From the NCBI GenBank assembly GCA_902535275.1, contig CACASS010000002.1, positions 1-54,767 of the forward strand: a DNA stretch of 54,767 nt, in the 5' to 3' direction. Under the pieces are notes generated by a model. It ran no database searches, was not told where the DNA came from, and saw only the letters and a program-made list of their open reading frames with translations. Source of the DNA: an uncultured Pelagibacteraceae bacterium. GTDB lineage: Bacteria > Pseudomonadota > Alphaproteobacteria > Pelagibacterales > Pelagibacteraceae. This document shows, piece after piece, positions 10,422 through 19,977 of this stretch (within the stretch, counting starts at the first letter, position 1; each line of letters begins with the position of its first letter). Position numbers and translations under genes: made by a program.

Positions 10422-11572
10422 TACTTTTCTTTAATTTCTATTTTTTTGTTATACCAATTCATTATTGCTGCAATAGTTAAACTAATAGTTAGATAGGTTA
10501 GCATTGTTATAGAAACAATTTCTATTGCCTTACCTGTCTGCATCAAAGCAGTCCCTGCAAATACAAGTACTAAATCTGGATATGCAATAGCAGCTGCCAA
10601 AGATGAATTTTTAGTTAAATTTAAATATTGGTTAGTTGTTGGTGGAATTATAATTCTTAAAGCTTGAGGCATAATTACTAATTTTAAAACTTGATTAGGC
10701 GTCAAACCTACAGATGCTGCGGCCTCTTTTTGGCCTTTACTAACTCCCTCAATACCAGCTCTTACACACTCTGCCACAAAGGTAGAAGTGTATAAAGATA
10801 GTGCTAGAACTAATGCTATTAATTCAGGTGGTAAACTTATTCCACCTTCATAAATATAAGAAATCTTTGATAATTTTTTGAGCTCAGGTATTTCAAAATC
10901 TAAAGATACTCCTCCAAATAAGAATGATAAAAGAGGCAATACAATTAATAGAGCCACTGAATAAAGGAATACCGGAATTTGTTTACCTTGTGTGTCTCTT
11001 AATTTAATTGCATAATTCCTTAGTACAATAATTGCAATTATTGCCGCCAGACCACAATATAGAAATACATTCAAATTTTCCCATACCATTGCTGGTATGT
11101 AATAACCTTTTACAGTCATATAAGTTACCCCAAACCATGCATTTGCTTTTTCTGGCATAGGTAACGCCCTAAGAGCTGCGTAATACCAAAAGAAGATTTG
11201 TAACAGCAATGGAATATTTCTAAAAAACTCGACGTACCATGCAGCTGAGTTTTTTATTAGATAATTAGATGATAGTCTTGCTACACCAATTATAACACCT
11301 AATATTGTACAAATAATTATACTTATAAAAGAAACTAACAAAGTATTTAAAAGTCCAACAAGAAAAGCGCGAGCATAGGAGTCTGATCCACTATATTCAA
11401 TTAAAGAAAACTGAACATCAAATGAAGACTCTTGTGATAAAAACCCAAAACCAAAATCAATGCCTCTATTATCCATATTGGTCTGAGCATTCAGGGTCAA
11501 AAACCCAAAAATAAGAACAACAAATAGTATTGCTAAAATCTGAGGTATAAATTTTTTTATAATGTTGTTCAT
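10421..11572 (-). CDS. aapQ: General L-amino-acid ABC transporter permease
   Basis: STFVAECVRAGIEGVSKGQKEAAASVGLTPNQVLKLVIMPQALR; AapQ-type architecture, next to aapM. Confidence 0.92.
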   Translation of the reverse strand: MNNIIKKFIPQILAILFVVLIFGFLTLNAQTNMDNRGIDFGFGFLSQESSFDVQFSLIEYSGSDSYARAFLVGLLNTLLVSFISIIICTILGVIIGVARLSSNYLIKNSAAWYVEFFRNIPLLLQIFFWYYAALRALPMPEKANAWFGVTYMTVKGYYIPAMVWENLNVFLYCGLAAIIAIIVLRNYAIKLRDTQGKQIPVFLYSVALLIVLPLLSFLFGGVSLDFEIPELKKLSKISYIYEGGISLPPELIALVLALSLYTSTFVAECVRAGIEGVSKGQKEAAASVGLTPNQVLKLVIMPQALRIIIPPTTNQYLNLTKNSSLAAAIAYPDLVLVFAGTALMQTGKAIEIVSITMLTYLTISLTIAAIMNWYNKKIEIKEK

Positions 11573-11588
11573 AGGAAACTATAATAAA

Positions 11589-11618
11589 AAAAAGGGCTAG
11601 AAATATCTAGCCCTTTTT
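11589..11618 (-). terminator. Intercistronic hairpin between aapJ and aapQ
   Basis: Perfect 13-bp inverted repeat AAAAAGGGCTAGA / TCTAGCCCTTTTT with 4-nt loop; T-rich on the minus-strand 3' side. Confidence 0.8.
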
Positions 11619-11636
11619 AAGTAATTTGAAATAAAA

Positions 11637-12677
11637 TTATCTTGCCGGTGGTACGTATAATATTCCACCTTTAGTCCATAGTTCATTTGGACCTCTGTCA
11701 GGTAGAATTCCAGTGTCTGCTATATTTCTTTTGTAGCTTTCACCGTAGTTACCAACTTGTTTGATAATTCTTAAGTTCCATTCGTTATCTAAACCAAAAG
11801 CTGCACCTAATTCACCTTCAGCACCAACCAATCTTTTGATTGCAGGATTGTTTGAAGTTTTCATCATGTCAGCATTTGATGAATTAACACCATATTCTTC
11901 AGCTTCGATCATAGTATTCAAAGACCATCTAACTATGTCTTCCCAAACAGAGTCACCTTGACGTACAACTGGTCCTAGTGGTTCTTTTGAAATAGTTTCA
12001 GGCAATACTACGTGATCGTCTGGAGCTGACAATTTAGTTCTTTGAGCAGCTAGACCAGATTTATCTGTTGTGTATGTATCACATCTACCTGCATCATAAG
12101 CAGCTACGACTTCATCAGCTTTCTCAAAAACTACTGGCTCATATGAAATTCCTCTTGAATCAAAGAAATCTCTCATATTAAGCTCAGTTGTAGTTCCTAA
12201 GTTTGTACAAACTGATGTTCCATTTTTAAATTCACTCGTAGATGCAATTCCTGAACCTTTTCTTACCATGAAACCTTGTCCATCATAAAAGTTTACACCT
12301 ACAAATGTTAAACCAATGTCAGCATCTCTTGATAGTGTCCAAGTTGTATTTCTTGATAAAATGTCAATTTCACCAGAAGTAAGTGCAGTAAATCTTTCTT
12401 TTGCACTTAAAGGAGTAAACTTAACCTTAGTTGCATCTCCTAATGTTGCAGCTGCAACAGCTCTACATACATCAACATCTATTCCTGTCCAATTTCCAGA
12501 CTCATCTGCGTTTGAAAATCCAGGTAGACCCTGAGAAACACCACATCTTACAAATCCTCTTTTTTTAGTGTTCTCAAGAGTTTTTGATTTCTTAGCAGCC
12601 ATTGTTTCAGTTGAAAATGCAAATAGCACAGCAAACATAGCAACTACAGAAGTCAATTGTTTTATTATTTTAAACAT
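11637..12677 (-). CDS. aapJ: General L-amino-acid ABC transporter periplasmic binding protein
   Basis: Signal peptide, then TLENTKKRGFVRCGVSQGLPGFSNADESGNWTGIDVDVCRAVAAA (AapJ/YhdW family). Confidence 0.94.
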   Translation of the reverse strand: MFKIIKQLTSVVAMFAVLFAFSTETMAAKKSKTLENTKKRGFVRCGVSQGLPGFSNADESGNWTGIDVDVCRAVAAATLGDATKVKFTPLSAKERFTALTSGEIDILSRNTTWTLSRDADIGLTFVGVNFYDGQGFMVRKGSGIASTSEFKNGTSVCTNLGTTTELNMRDFFDSRGISYEPVVFEKADEVVAAYDAGRCDTYTTDKSGLAAQRTKLSAPDDHVVLPETISKEPLGPVVRQGDSVWEDIVRWSLNTMIEAEEYGVNSSNADMMKTSNNPAIKRLVGAEGELGAAFGLDNEWNLRIIKQVGNYGESYKRNIADTGILPDRGPNELWTKGGILYVPPAR

Positions 12678-12699
12678 TATTTTCCTCTTTTTATTATTT

Positions 12700-12736
12700 A
12701 TTTGTTAACAAATTATTCAAAAAGTTATTTTTGAAT
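12700..12736. promoter_or_regulatory. Tandem dyad elements upstream of aapJ (candidate operator/promoter region)
   Basis: ATTTGTTAACAAAT perfect 14-bp palindrome (12700-12713), then ATTCAAAAA-gtta-TTTTTGAAT 9-bp inverted repeat (12715-12736). Confidence 0.4.
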
Positions 12737-12807
12737 ACTGGAGTAAAGCAGAAAGTAATACAACCATCAATGGTAAAATAACCTCACCAATATTGATCAA
12801 TTAAAGA

Positions 12808-12884
12808 TGGCGCGCCCTGGAGGATTCGAACCTCCGACCCTCGGTTTAGAAAACCGATGCTCTATCCAGCTGAGCTAAGGGCGC
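12808..12884 (-). tRNA. tRNA-Arg (TCT)
   Basis: Reverse complement GCGCCCTTAGCTCAGCTGGATAGAGCATCGGTTTTCTAAACCGAGGGTCGGAGGTTCGAATCCTCCAGGGCGCGCCA; anticodon TCT; CCA encoded. Confidence 0.97.
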
Positions 12885-12909
12885 AAAGAAATAACTTTAT
12901 AATACTAAT

Positions 12910-14319
12910 TTAATTTTTGAAAAGAAATTTTTTAAATAATATTAATATAGTCAATAGCTCAACACGACCTATTATCATGAAAATTATTAAATAAATCTTG
13001 GATAAAAAAGAAAGATTGTAAAAGTCAAAATTTGAAAGTTCAAACATACTAGAGTTTACCGTATTCATTATTGTTAATATTGAAAGCTTAAATGAACTTT
13101 CAAATTGAATATCAGAAAGTGTCAAAAGTAAGGTTAACAAAAATAAAGAAATAACAAAAATAATTATTGAAAAAAAATATTTATTAATATCTGATTTCTC
13201 TGTGTTTTCATTAATTAAGGTAACTTTGTTTGAATAAATTTGATTTGGTTTGGTATGAGATAAAAGATTATTTATCGAAAATTTTATCAAGCTTAAAATT
13301 TTGATAACTCTAATACCAGAGCCAGTAGAAAAAAAGGAACCTCCAATCACTACTATAATGAAAAAAACAAATGTCATATTTTTGGGAGTATCTAAAAAAG
13401 AAAAACCAATATTTGATACGCTACTTGATATAGCAACTAAAATGACAGGGAAATTGTTACTAGAGTTTAAAAAAACAAAGGAAAAGGAAATTAAAATTAA
13501 TAAATAAATTAAAAGATTAAAGTCCTCACTTAAAAACTTAAGTTTATTCTTGTTGAAAAAAATAAGGTTATAAATAAGAAAAAGACTGAAAAATGATAGC
13601 AGCATTGTGAAAGATAAAATAATTTTACTTACATCACTTTCAAATAAATAGTCAATTCTGTTTACTGATAAAAAACCACCTGAAGATATAATTGATAATG
13701 ATAAATTAAATGCATCAAAAGTTCTTAAATTTATAGTTTTAAATAAAATAAATATTAATAAAGTTAATGTAGAATAGATTATAATAATTTTAAATGATTG
13801 TTTAAAAATTTCCTTATAATTAAAAGAAAGATATTCTGTAAATGATTGCTTAAGATTTTTATCAAAAATATCAATCAATAATAAAATAGAAAATAGAAAA
13901 AAAATACCACCAATCCATTGAGACGTTGATCTCCATAAAATTAAACTTTCATCTAATTGTTTAATATTTTCAAAGATTGTAAAACCGGTTGATGTGAAAC
14001 CAGATATGGCTTCAAAATATGAGTTTAAAAATGAAATGTTTTGGATGCTGAAATAATATGGAATAGATATTATTAAAGGTAAAAATAAGTATCCTATCAA
14101 TACTGTAAATATTTTTTCATAAAGAGTAATTTTTTGAAAATTTGCTCTATTAAAAAATAATAACAACCCACCAATAAAAAGGCTTATAAATAGAGTGTAA
14201 ACATAGTTTTCTATGTTAAAAAAAATATCAAAATAATTTGAATAGATAATATTAAAAAAAGAAAAAATACCGATTAATATTAGGAATGAGCTTAGGTAAA
14301 GAGCACTAAATTTTGTCAT
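12910..14319 (-). CDS. trkH: TrkH-family potassium uptake protein (divergent)
   Basis: Pore-loop motifs ISGFTSTGFTIFENI, SIISSGGFLSV and IGFSF; RSTSQWIGGIFF; adjacent to trkA. Confidence 0.88.
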   Translation of the reverse strand: MTKFSALYLSSFLILIGIFSFFNIIYSNYFDIFFNIENYVYTLFISLFIGGLLLFFNRANFQKITLYEKIFTVLIGYLFLPLIISIPYYFSIQNISFLNSYFEAISGFTSTGFTIFENIKQLDESLILWRSTSQWIGGIFFLFSILLLIDIFDKNLKQSFTEYLSFNYKEIFKQSFKIIIIYSTLTLLIFILFKTINLRTFDAFNLSLSIISSGGFLSVNRIDYLFESDVSKIILSFTMLLSFFSLFLIYNLIFFNKNKLKFLSEDFNLLIYLLILISFSFVFLNSSNNFPVILVAISSSVSNIGFSFLDTPKNMTFVFFIIVVIGGSFFSTGSGIRVIKILSLIKFSINNLLSHTKPNQIYSNKVTLINENTEKSDINKYFFSIIIFVISLFLLTLLLTLSDIQFESSFKLSILTIMNTVNSSMFELSNFDFYNLSFLSKIYLIIFMIIGRVELLTILILFKKFLFKN

Positions 14320-14326
14320 ATTAAAA

Positions 14327-15700
14327 TTAGATTGAACTAATTCTAAACATGTTTTCTACAATAGGTAATTGATCTCTTTTAGATAAAAGAACGACCGTAT
14401 CATCTTTTTGAAAAATGTAACTTGAGCTTGGAATAATAACATTTTGATCTCTTAATATAGCTCCAATTCTTATTTCATCAGGTAAATTTGAGTCTTTTAA
14501 TTGTTTGTTTATTAACTCAGAGGTCTCAATAATATCTGCCTCTATAACCTCATATTCACCATTTAAAATTGTATAAGCGTTTTCAATTGTTCCTTTATGA
14601 ACATGTTTTAAAATACTTGAAACTGTATTCATTCTTGGATCAATCAAATCATCAATTTTTAACGAAGATTGTAGTAATGAATAATTAGGCTTGTTTATCA
14701 AAGCCATAGTTCTTTTATCTTTTGAAAATTTTTCTACAATTACACTTACCATTAAGTTGTCTTCATCGTCATTAGTTAAAGCCAAAACCGTTTCAACTTC
14801 ATCAATATTAGCCTCATTTAAAACATCTTCATCCAATCCATTACCGTTAATCACAATAGTATCATTAAGTTCATTTGCTATGTATTCTGCTCTAGATTTA
14901 TCCTTTTCTATTATCTTAACCCTCGCAGAATCAAATGATTTTTCAATATTTTTAGCGAGGTTAAAACCAATGTTTCCACCTCCAATAATTAACATTTTGT
15001 TTGAAATTTTTTCGTTATGTCCAAACACAGTCAAAGTTTCTTGCATTTGACTACTGTTAACAACCACATAAGCTTTATCATTAAGTTGAAGTTGATCTGT
15101 TTTTTTCATTACAACAAATTTTTCATTCCTAATAACTCCAAGAATATAAGCATTTAATTTTGGGAATTTTTTTGTAAGTTCATTTAAATTTATTCCTTGA
15201 ATTGAACATTTTTCATCAATCAAAATTTCTAATAATCTAATTTTATTTTCCGCAAAAGGTACATTGTCTAAAGTTCCAGGCGCCTCTAATTTTCGCTGAA
15301 TAGATTTAGCAATTTCAATTTCTGGTGAAATAATATTATCAATGGGTAAATTTTCTCTGTTAAATAATCCTGAATATTTTGGATCAAGATACTCTTGAAA
15401 TCTTATTCGAGCAATTTTTTTTGGAACCTGAAATAAAGAAAAAGCTATTTGGCATATCAACATATTTATTTCATCATTTCTGGTTACTGCAATAATCATA
15501 TCTGCATCCTTTGTATTTGCTTTTTCTAATATTGCTGGTGATGTTGCTTTTCCAACAATAGCTTTGACATCCAAAGTTTCATTAATTTTTTGGATATCCT
15601 CACTTGATTGATCAATCATTGTAATAGAATGATTTTGCTCAATCAACATTTTTGCAATTGTTGAGCCCACCCTACCTGCTCCGCAAATAATAATATTCAT
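14327..15700 (-). CDS. trkA: Trk system potassium uptake protein TrkA (two RCK domains)
   Basis: Two GxGxxG Rossmann motifs (IICGAGRVGSTIAKML and LIIGGGNIGFNLAKNI) plus TrkA-C domains. Confidence 0.93.
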   Translation of the reverse strand: MNIIICGAGRVGSTIAKMLIEQNHSITMIDQSSEDIQKINETLDVKAIVGKATSPAILEKANTKDADMIIAVTRNDEINMLICQIAFSLFQVPKKIARIRFQEYLDPKYSGLFNRENLPIDNIISPEIEIAKSIQRKLEAPGTLDNVPFAENKIRLLEILIDEKCSIQGINLNELTKKFPKLNAYILGVIRNEKFVVMKKTDQLQLNDKAYVVVNSSQMQETLTVFGHNEKISNKMLIIGGGNIGFNLAKNIEKSFDSARVKIIEKDKSRAEYIANELNDTIVINGNGLDEDVLNEANIDEVETVLALTNDDEDNLMVSVIVEKFSKDKRTMALINKPNYSLLQSSLKIDDLIDPRMNTVSSILKHVHKGTIENAYTILNGEYEVIEADIIETSELINKQLKDSNLPDEIRIGAILRDQNVIIPSSSYIFQKDDTVVLLSKRDQLPIVENMFRISSI

Positions 15701-17055
15701 TAGTTTAAATCTTTAACTCCAAGTAATTTTAGCTTTCTGTGTAAAGCTGATCTTTCCATACCTATAAATTTTGCTGTCTTTGAAATATTTCCACTAAATT
15801 TCTTCAATTGTGAAATTAAATATTGTTTTTCAAAACTTTCCCTAGCTTCTTTTAATGGAACTGTAAGAGTTTCTGTTACTGAAAACTCGTCTTCAATTGA
15901 CTTTGATAATGACTCTTTAATTATGTTCATTAATCTCTCGTTGTCATCACCTGGTGATAATATGGCTATTCTTTCTATTAAATTTCTTAATTCTCTAACA
16001 TTTCCTGGCCAATCGTAATTGAGCAAATAATTATTATCAATAATCTTAAATTTTTTAAAATTGTTGGCTTCACATATATTCTCAATGAAATAGTCTATTA
16101 ATATTGGGATATCATCAATTCTATTGTTTAATGGGTCTATTTTTATATTAAATACATTAAGTCGATGAAAAAGATCTTCCCTGAAGTTTCCAAACTTTAT
16201 TTCTTGTTGAACATCTTTACTATTTGTACAAATAATTCTTACATCAACTTTTATATCATGATTACTATTTATTCTTTTGAATTTTTGATCTATCACAACT
16301 CTTAAAATTTTTGACTGTGTCTCGAGTGGAATTTCTGTAACTTCATCAATCAACAATATACCTCCTGATGCTTTCTCAAGAGCTCCATAAAATATAGAGC
16401 CATCTTTCTTCTCTTCTCCAAATAACTCAAGTTCATACTTTTTTGCATCTAAAAGTGCTCCATTGATGACTATAAATGGTCCATCTTTTCGTTTAGAATT
16501 TTTATGTATTTTTCTTGAAATTAATTCTTTACCAGATCCTGTTGGTCCACTAATAAATATTCTACTTTCAGATTTTGATAGTTTATTTATCTGATCCTTG
16601 ATTGAGAGAATATTGGAACTGTTTCCAACTAACTCAAATGTGTGAAAAAGTTTTGTATTTAATGTTTTATTTTCATTTTTTAAATTATAATTTTCAACTG
16701 CCCTATTTACAAAATTTAATAGTCTTTCTTTATCAAAAGGTTTTTGAATAAATTCAAATGCTCCAGATTTTAATGAATTTACAGCCATCTCAATATTTGC
16801 ATGACCTGATATCATTATTACAGGTAAGTCAGGATTTTTCTTTTTAATGTGATCTAACAACAAAATACCATCATTGTCACCTTTGTCTAATTTAACGTCA
16901 ATAATTGCTACATCAGGAAGTTTTTTGTCAATTTCAGTTAAAGCTTGATTATAATTAGCAGCAAGTCTAGTCTTATATCCTGCATCTTTAATTAATTCAT
17001 CAAGAATTAATCTTATATCTGCATTATCATCTATTATCAAAATTTCAGCTGACAT
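15700..17055 (-). CDS. ntrX: NtrX-family response regulator (receiver, AAA+, Fis-type HTH)
   Basis: EILIIDDNADIR receiver, GPTGSGKE Walker A, GGILLIDEV Walker B, WPGNVRELRN, C-terminal HTH; adjacent to ntrY. Confidence 0.92.
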   Translation of the reverse strand: MSAEILIIDDNADIRLILDELIKDAGYKTRLAANYNQALTEIDKKLPDVAIIDVKLDKGDNDGILLLDHIKKKNPDLPVIMISGHANIEMAVNSLKSGAFEFIQKPFDKERLLNFVNRAVENYNLKNENKTLNTKLFHTFELVGNSSNILSIKDQINKLSKSESRIFISGPTGSGKELISRKIHKNSKRKDGPFIVINGALLDAKKYELELFGEEKKDGSIFYGALEKASGGILLIDEVTEIPLETQSKILRVVIDQKFKRINSNHDIKVDVRIICTNSKDVQQEIKFGNFREDLFHRLNVFNIKIDPLNNRIDDIPILIDYFIENICEANNFKKFKIIDNNYLLNYDWPGNVRELRNLIERIAILSPGDDNERLMNIIKESLSKSIEDEFSVTETLTVPLKEARESFEKQYLISQLKKFSGNISKTAKFIGMERSALHRKLKLLGVKDLN

Positions 17056-18833
17056 TATTTTTTATATGGAATTATGATTTGAATTTTTGCACCATTTTTA
17101 TGATTTAAAAATTTAATTGATCCTTCATGATCACTAATAATTTTATCTACAATTGATAATCCTAATCCAGTTCCTTTTTCTTTAGTTGTAAAATAAGGTT
17201 TAATTATATCTTTAGTTTTTTTGTTTTTAAATCCAGTTCCAGTATCTACAATGTTAATATTTATATAATCTCTTCTTTGTCTAATTTCTATATCTATATT
17301 TTTGTCTGTTTTACTGTCTTTTTCAGCTTTTTCTTGAATACTTTCGACAGAATTTTTAATAAGGTTAAAAAATAATCTATTAAACTGCTCATTGTCAAAA
17401 TTTAATACTACTTCTTTTGGCAAATGGTTAACTAATCTAATATTAACAGAATTATCAAATTTATTTACTAAGCTAATATTTTCATTAATGACGTTATTTA
17501 AGTTGTTTGGTTTAAATAATGGTTTTGGCATTCTAGCAAAATCAGAAAATTCATTAACCAAATTTTCAATTTGCTTTATTTGTTTAAGTATCGTTTTAAG
17601 ATTGTTTAGATATTTTTCCTTTATCTCATTTTCAACATTTGGTAAATATTTTGTTTTAAGATTGTCGATAGTTAATTGTATTGGTGTTAAAGGATTTTTA
17701 ATTTCATGTGCTAATTTTCTTGCAACATTTTCCCAAGCTTCATGTCGTTCGTTAGTAAGTAGTTTTTCTTGCTGATTCTTTAATCTTTCAATCATTGAAT
17801 TGAAATTTTTATTTAGACGTTCCATTTCAATATCTGCTTTTAAGTCTGGGACCTTTGTATCAAGATTTCCTCTACCAATATTTTCTGAAGCGGTTATCAA
17901 ATTATTTATTGATATAAAAAAACGTGATGAAAATCTTATAGCAATCGTTATAGATAAAAAGAGTAAAAGTGTAACAAGGGTCACGTAAATTATAGCAAAT
18001 GAAATTCTAATACCCAAATTTTGATTTTCTACAGTATAATAAAAATTTACTGCTTCTTCTGAGTCTATAAGATAATTGGATATATTTTTGTCTATGTACT
18101 TTAATACATATAAAAAAGTATTATCATAATTAGATAATCTTACTACTGCTGCTGATTTATTTTCAAATGTATTTATTATCTTTAATGGTCTATCATCATT
18201 TCTTACCATCTGCATAGCTTTGTCTTCAATTTTTTTATAATCTGAGTTTGCTGCAGATCTTAATAGCTTACCATCCTCATTTATTAAGTGAAGCTGATCA
18301 ATATCTCTTAGAAATCTCTGAGTATTTAATATAATTTGATATCTATCAGGATTGGATTTATATAATTCAGAATATTTATTTAAATCGAATGCTATTAAAA
18401 CTATCTCAGACTCAATTTTATTTCTTTTCTCATCAACATAATTTTTAGCTATTTCATATGAATTGTTAACTGCTGTAGTAATTTTTTTGTCAAAATATTT
18501 ATCCAATGCAAAAGAAAAAATAAATAAAGAAAAAATAGCAATTAATAATGATGGTATCAGTGTAAAGAGTGCAAAAGAAATTATATATTTTCTGTTGGCA
18601 ACTGAGCCTCTTACGTTGATATTGTTTTTTATAGAATTTTTAATATCAACAAATATTAATACAAAAAACAAAAGTACTAAACAGATGTTAGATATAAGAA
18701 GAATTTCAAGGCTATCCTCATTAAGTTTAATGAAGCTTTTATTGATAAATGTTAAAAATGTGAGAAAACCTAAAGAAATAGTTAATATAAATATAACTAT
18801 AATAAACAAATTTCTTTTTAACAAAGCAAACAT
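17055..18833 (-). CDS. ntrY: NtrY-family sensor histidine kinase
   Basis: TM segments, HAMP, ENVARKLAHEIKNPLTPIQLT H-box, GTGLGLSIVDKII G-box. Confidence 0.93.
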   Translation of the reverse strand: MFALLKRNLFIIVIFILTISLGFLTFLTFINKSFIKLNEDSLEILLISNICLVLLFFVLIFVDIKNSIKNNINVRGSVANRKYIISFALFTLIPSLLIAIFSLFIFSFALDKYFDKKITTAVNNSYEIAKNYVDEKRNKIESEIVLIAFDLNKYSELYKSNPDRYQIILNTQRFLRDIDQLHLINEDGKLLRSAANSDYKKIEDKAMQMVRNDDRPLKIINTFENKSAAVVRLSNYDNTFLYVLKYIDKNISNYLIDSEEAVNFYYTVENQNLGIRISFAIIYVTLVTLLLFLSITIAIRFSSRFFISINNLITASENIGRGNLDTKVPDLKADIEMERLNKNFNSMIERLKNQQEKLLTNERHEAWENVARKLAHEIKNPLTPIQLTIDNLKTKYLPNVENEIKEKYLNNLKTILKQIKQIENLVNEFSDFARMPKPLFKPNNLNNVINENISLVNKFDNSVNIRLVNHLPKEVVLNFDNEQFNRLFFNLIKNSVESIQEKAEKDSKTDKNIDIEIRQRRDYININIVDTGTGFKNKKTKDIIKPYFTTKEKGTGLGLSIVDKIISDHEGSIKFLNHKNGAKIQIIIPYKK

Positions 18834-18870
18834 AATTTAAAAATATATTACAAAAAAATTTATAACAATC

Positions 18871-19977
18871 ATGACCAATTGTTTTATACTACTAGCTGCT
18901 GGTAAAGGTAAGAGATTTAAATCAAATAATCCAAAACAATTTACAAATTATATAAATAAACCCTTATTTATGCATTCAGTAGACAAAGCAGTAAAATCTA
19001 AGTTATTTAAGTCAATAATAATCGTATCAAATGTACCAATTAAAAGTATTAAAGATAAATCTATTAAAGTCATTAAAGGCGGTAACGAAAGATATCAATC
19101 ATCACAAAAAGCTTTGAATTTTATAAAGAATAAAAGATTTACAAATGTTTTTATTCATGATGCAGCACGACCAAATTTTTCAATTGAATTATTAAAAAAG
19201 CTAAACTCAAATCTAAAAAAAAACAAAGCCGTGGTGCCTTATGTTACAACTAATAACTCATCAAAATATAAAATAGGAAATAAAATTCAGAATTTAAAAA
19301 GAGAAAATTTGCTATTTACACAAACACCTCAATGTTTTCATTTTAAAACTTTGTACAATCTTAGCAAATTAAATAATAAAAAAATCACTGATGAGGCATC
19401 ATTATTTTTAAATAATAATAAAATAGTTAAATTTATTAAAGGTGAGGAAAATAATTTCAAAATTACAACAAAATCTGATTTAGAAAAAAAAAATATTCAA
19501 AATTTTTATGGGATAGGATTTGATATACATAGATTAATTAAAAATAAAAAATTATACCTTGGAGGAATAAAAATTCCCTTTCATTCTGGTCTGCAAGGTC
19601 ATTCTGATGGAGATGTAATTATCCATGCCATAATAGATGGCTTACTTGGTGCTATGAGAAAAATGGATATTGGAACTCTTTATCCAAGTAATAATAAAAA
19701 ATTTAAAAATATAAGATCACCCAATATGTTGTCCCCTATTTTGAAAAACCTGCATAAAGAGGGATATTTTATAAATAATGTCGACATAAATTTAATTTGT
19801 GAAAGACCTAAGGTCTCAAAATATAGAAAAAAAATTATTAGTTCATTGTCTAATTTGCTCATTGTAAATGAAGATCAAATTAATTTAAAAGGTAAAACAG
19901 TAGAAAAACTAGGCTTGATAGGAAAGGAAAAAGCTATTGCGTGTGAGTCAATAATTTCATTAAATTATTATGGTTAA
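18871..19977 (+). CDS. ispDF: Bifunctional IspD/IspF
   Basis: N-terminal ILLAAGKGKRFKSNNPKQF plus HDAARP (IspD) fused to GIGFDIHRL...GLQGHSDGDVIIHAIIDGLLGA (IspF). Confidence 0.95.
   Translation: MTNCFILLAAGKGKRFKSNNPKQFTNYINKPLFMHSVDKAVKSKLFKSIIIVSNVPIKSIKDKSIKVIKGGNERYQSSQKALNFIKNKRFTNVFIHDAARPNFSIELLKKLNSNLKKNKAVVPYVTTNNSSKYKIGNKIQNLKRENLLFTQTPQCFHFKTLYNLSKLNNKKITDEASLFLNNNKIVKFIKGEENNFKITTKSDLEKKNIQNFYGIGFDIHRLIKNKKLYLGGIKIPFHSGLQGHSDGDVIIHAIIDGLLGAMRKMDIGTLYPSNNKKFKNIRSPNMLSPILKNLHKEGYFINNVDINLICERPKVSKYRKKIISSLSNLLIVNEDQINLKGKTVEKLGLIGKEKAIACESIISLNYYG

Noticed and set aside
18463-18840. 125-aa plus-strand ORF antisense to ntrY membrane region
   Set aside because: Antisense to confidently assigned ntrY; no supporting start signal or homology.
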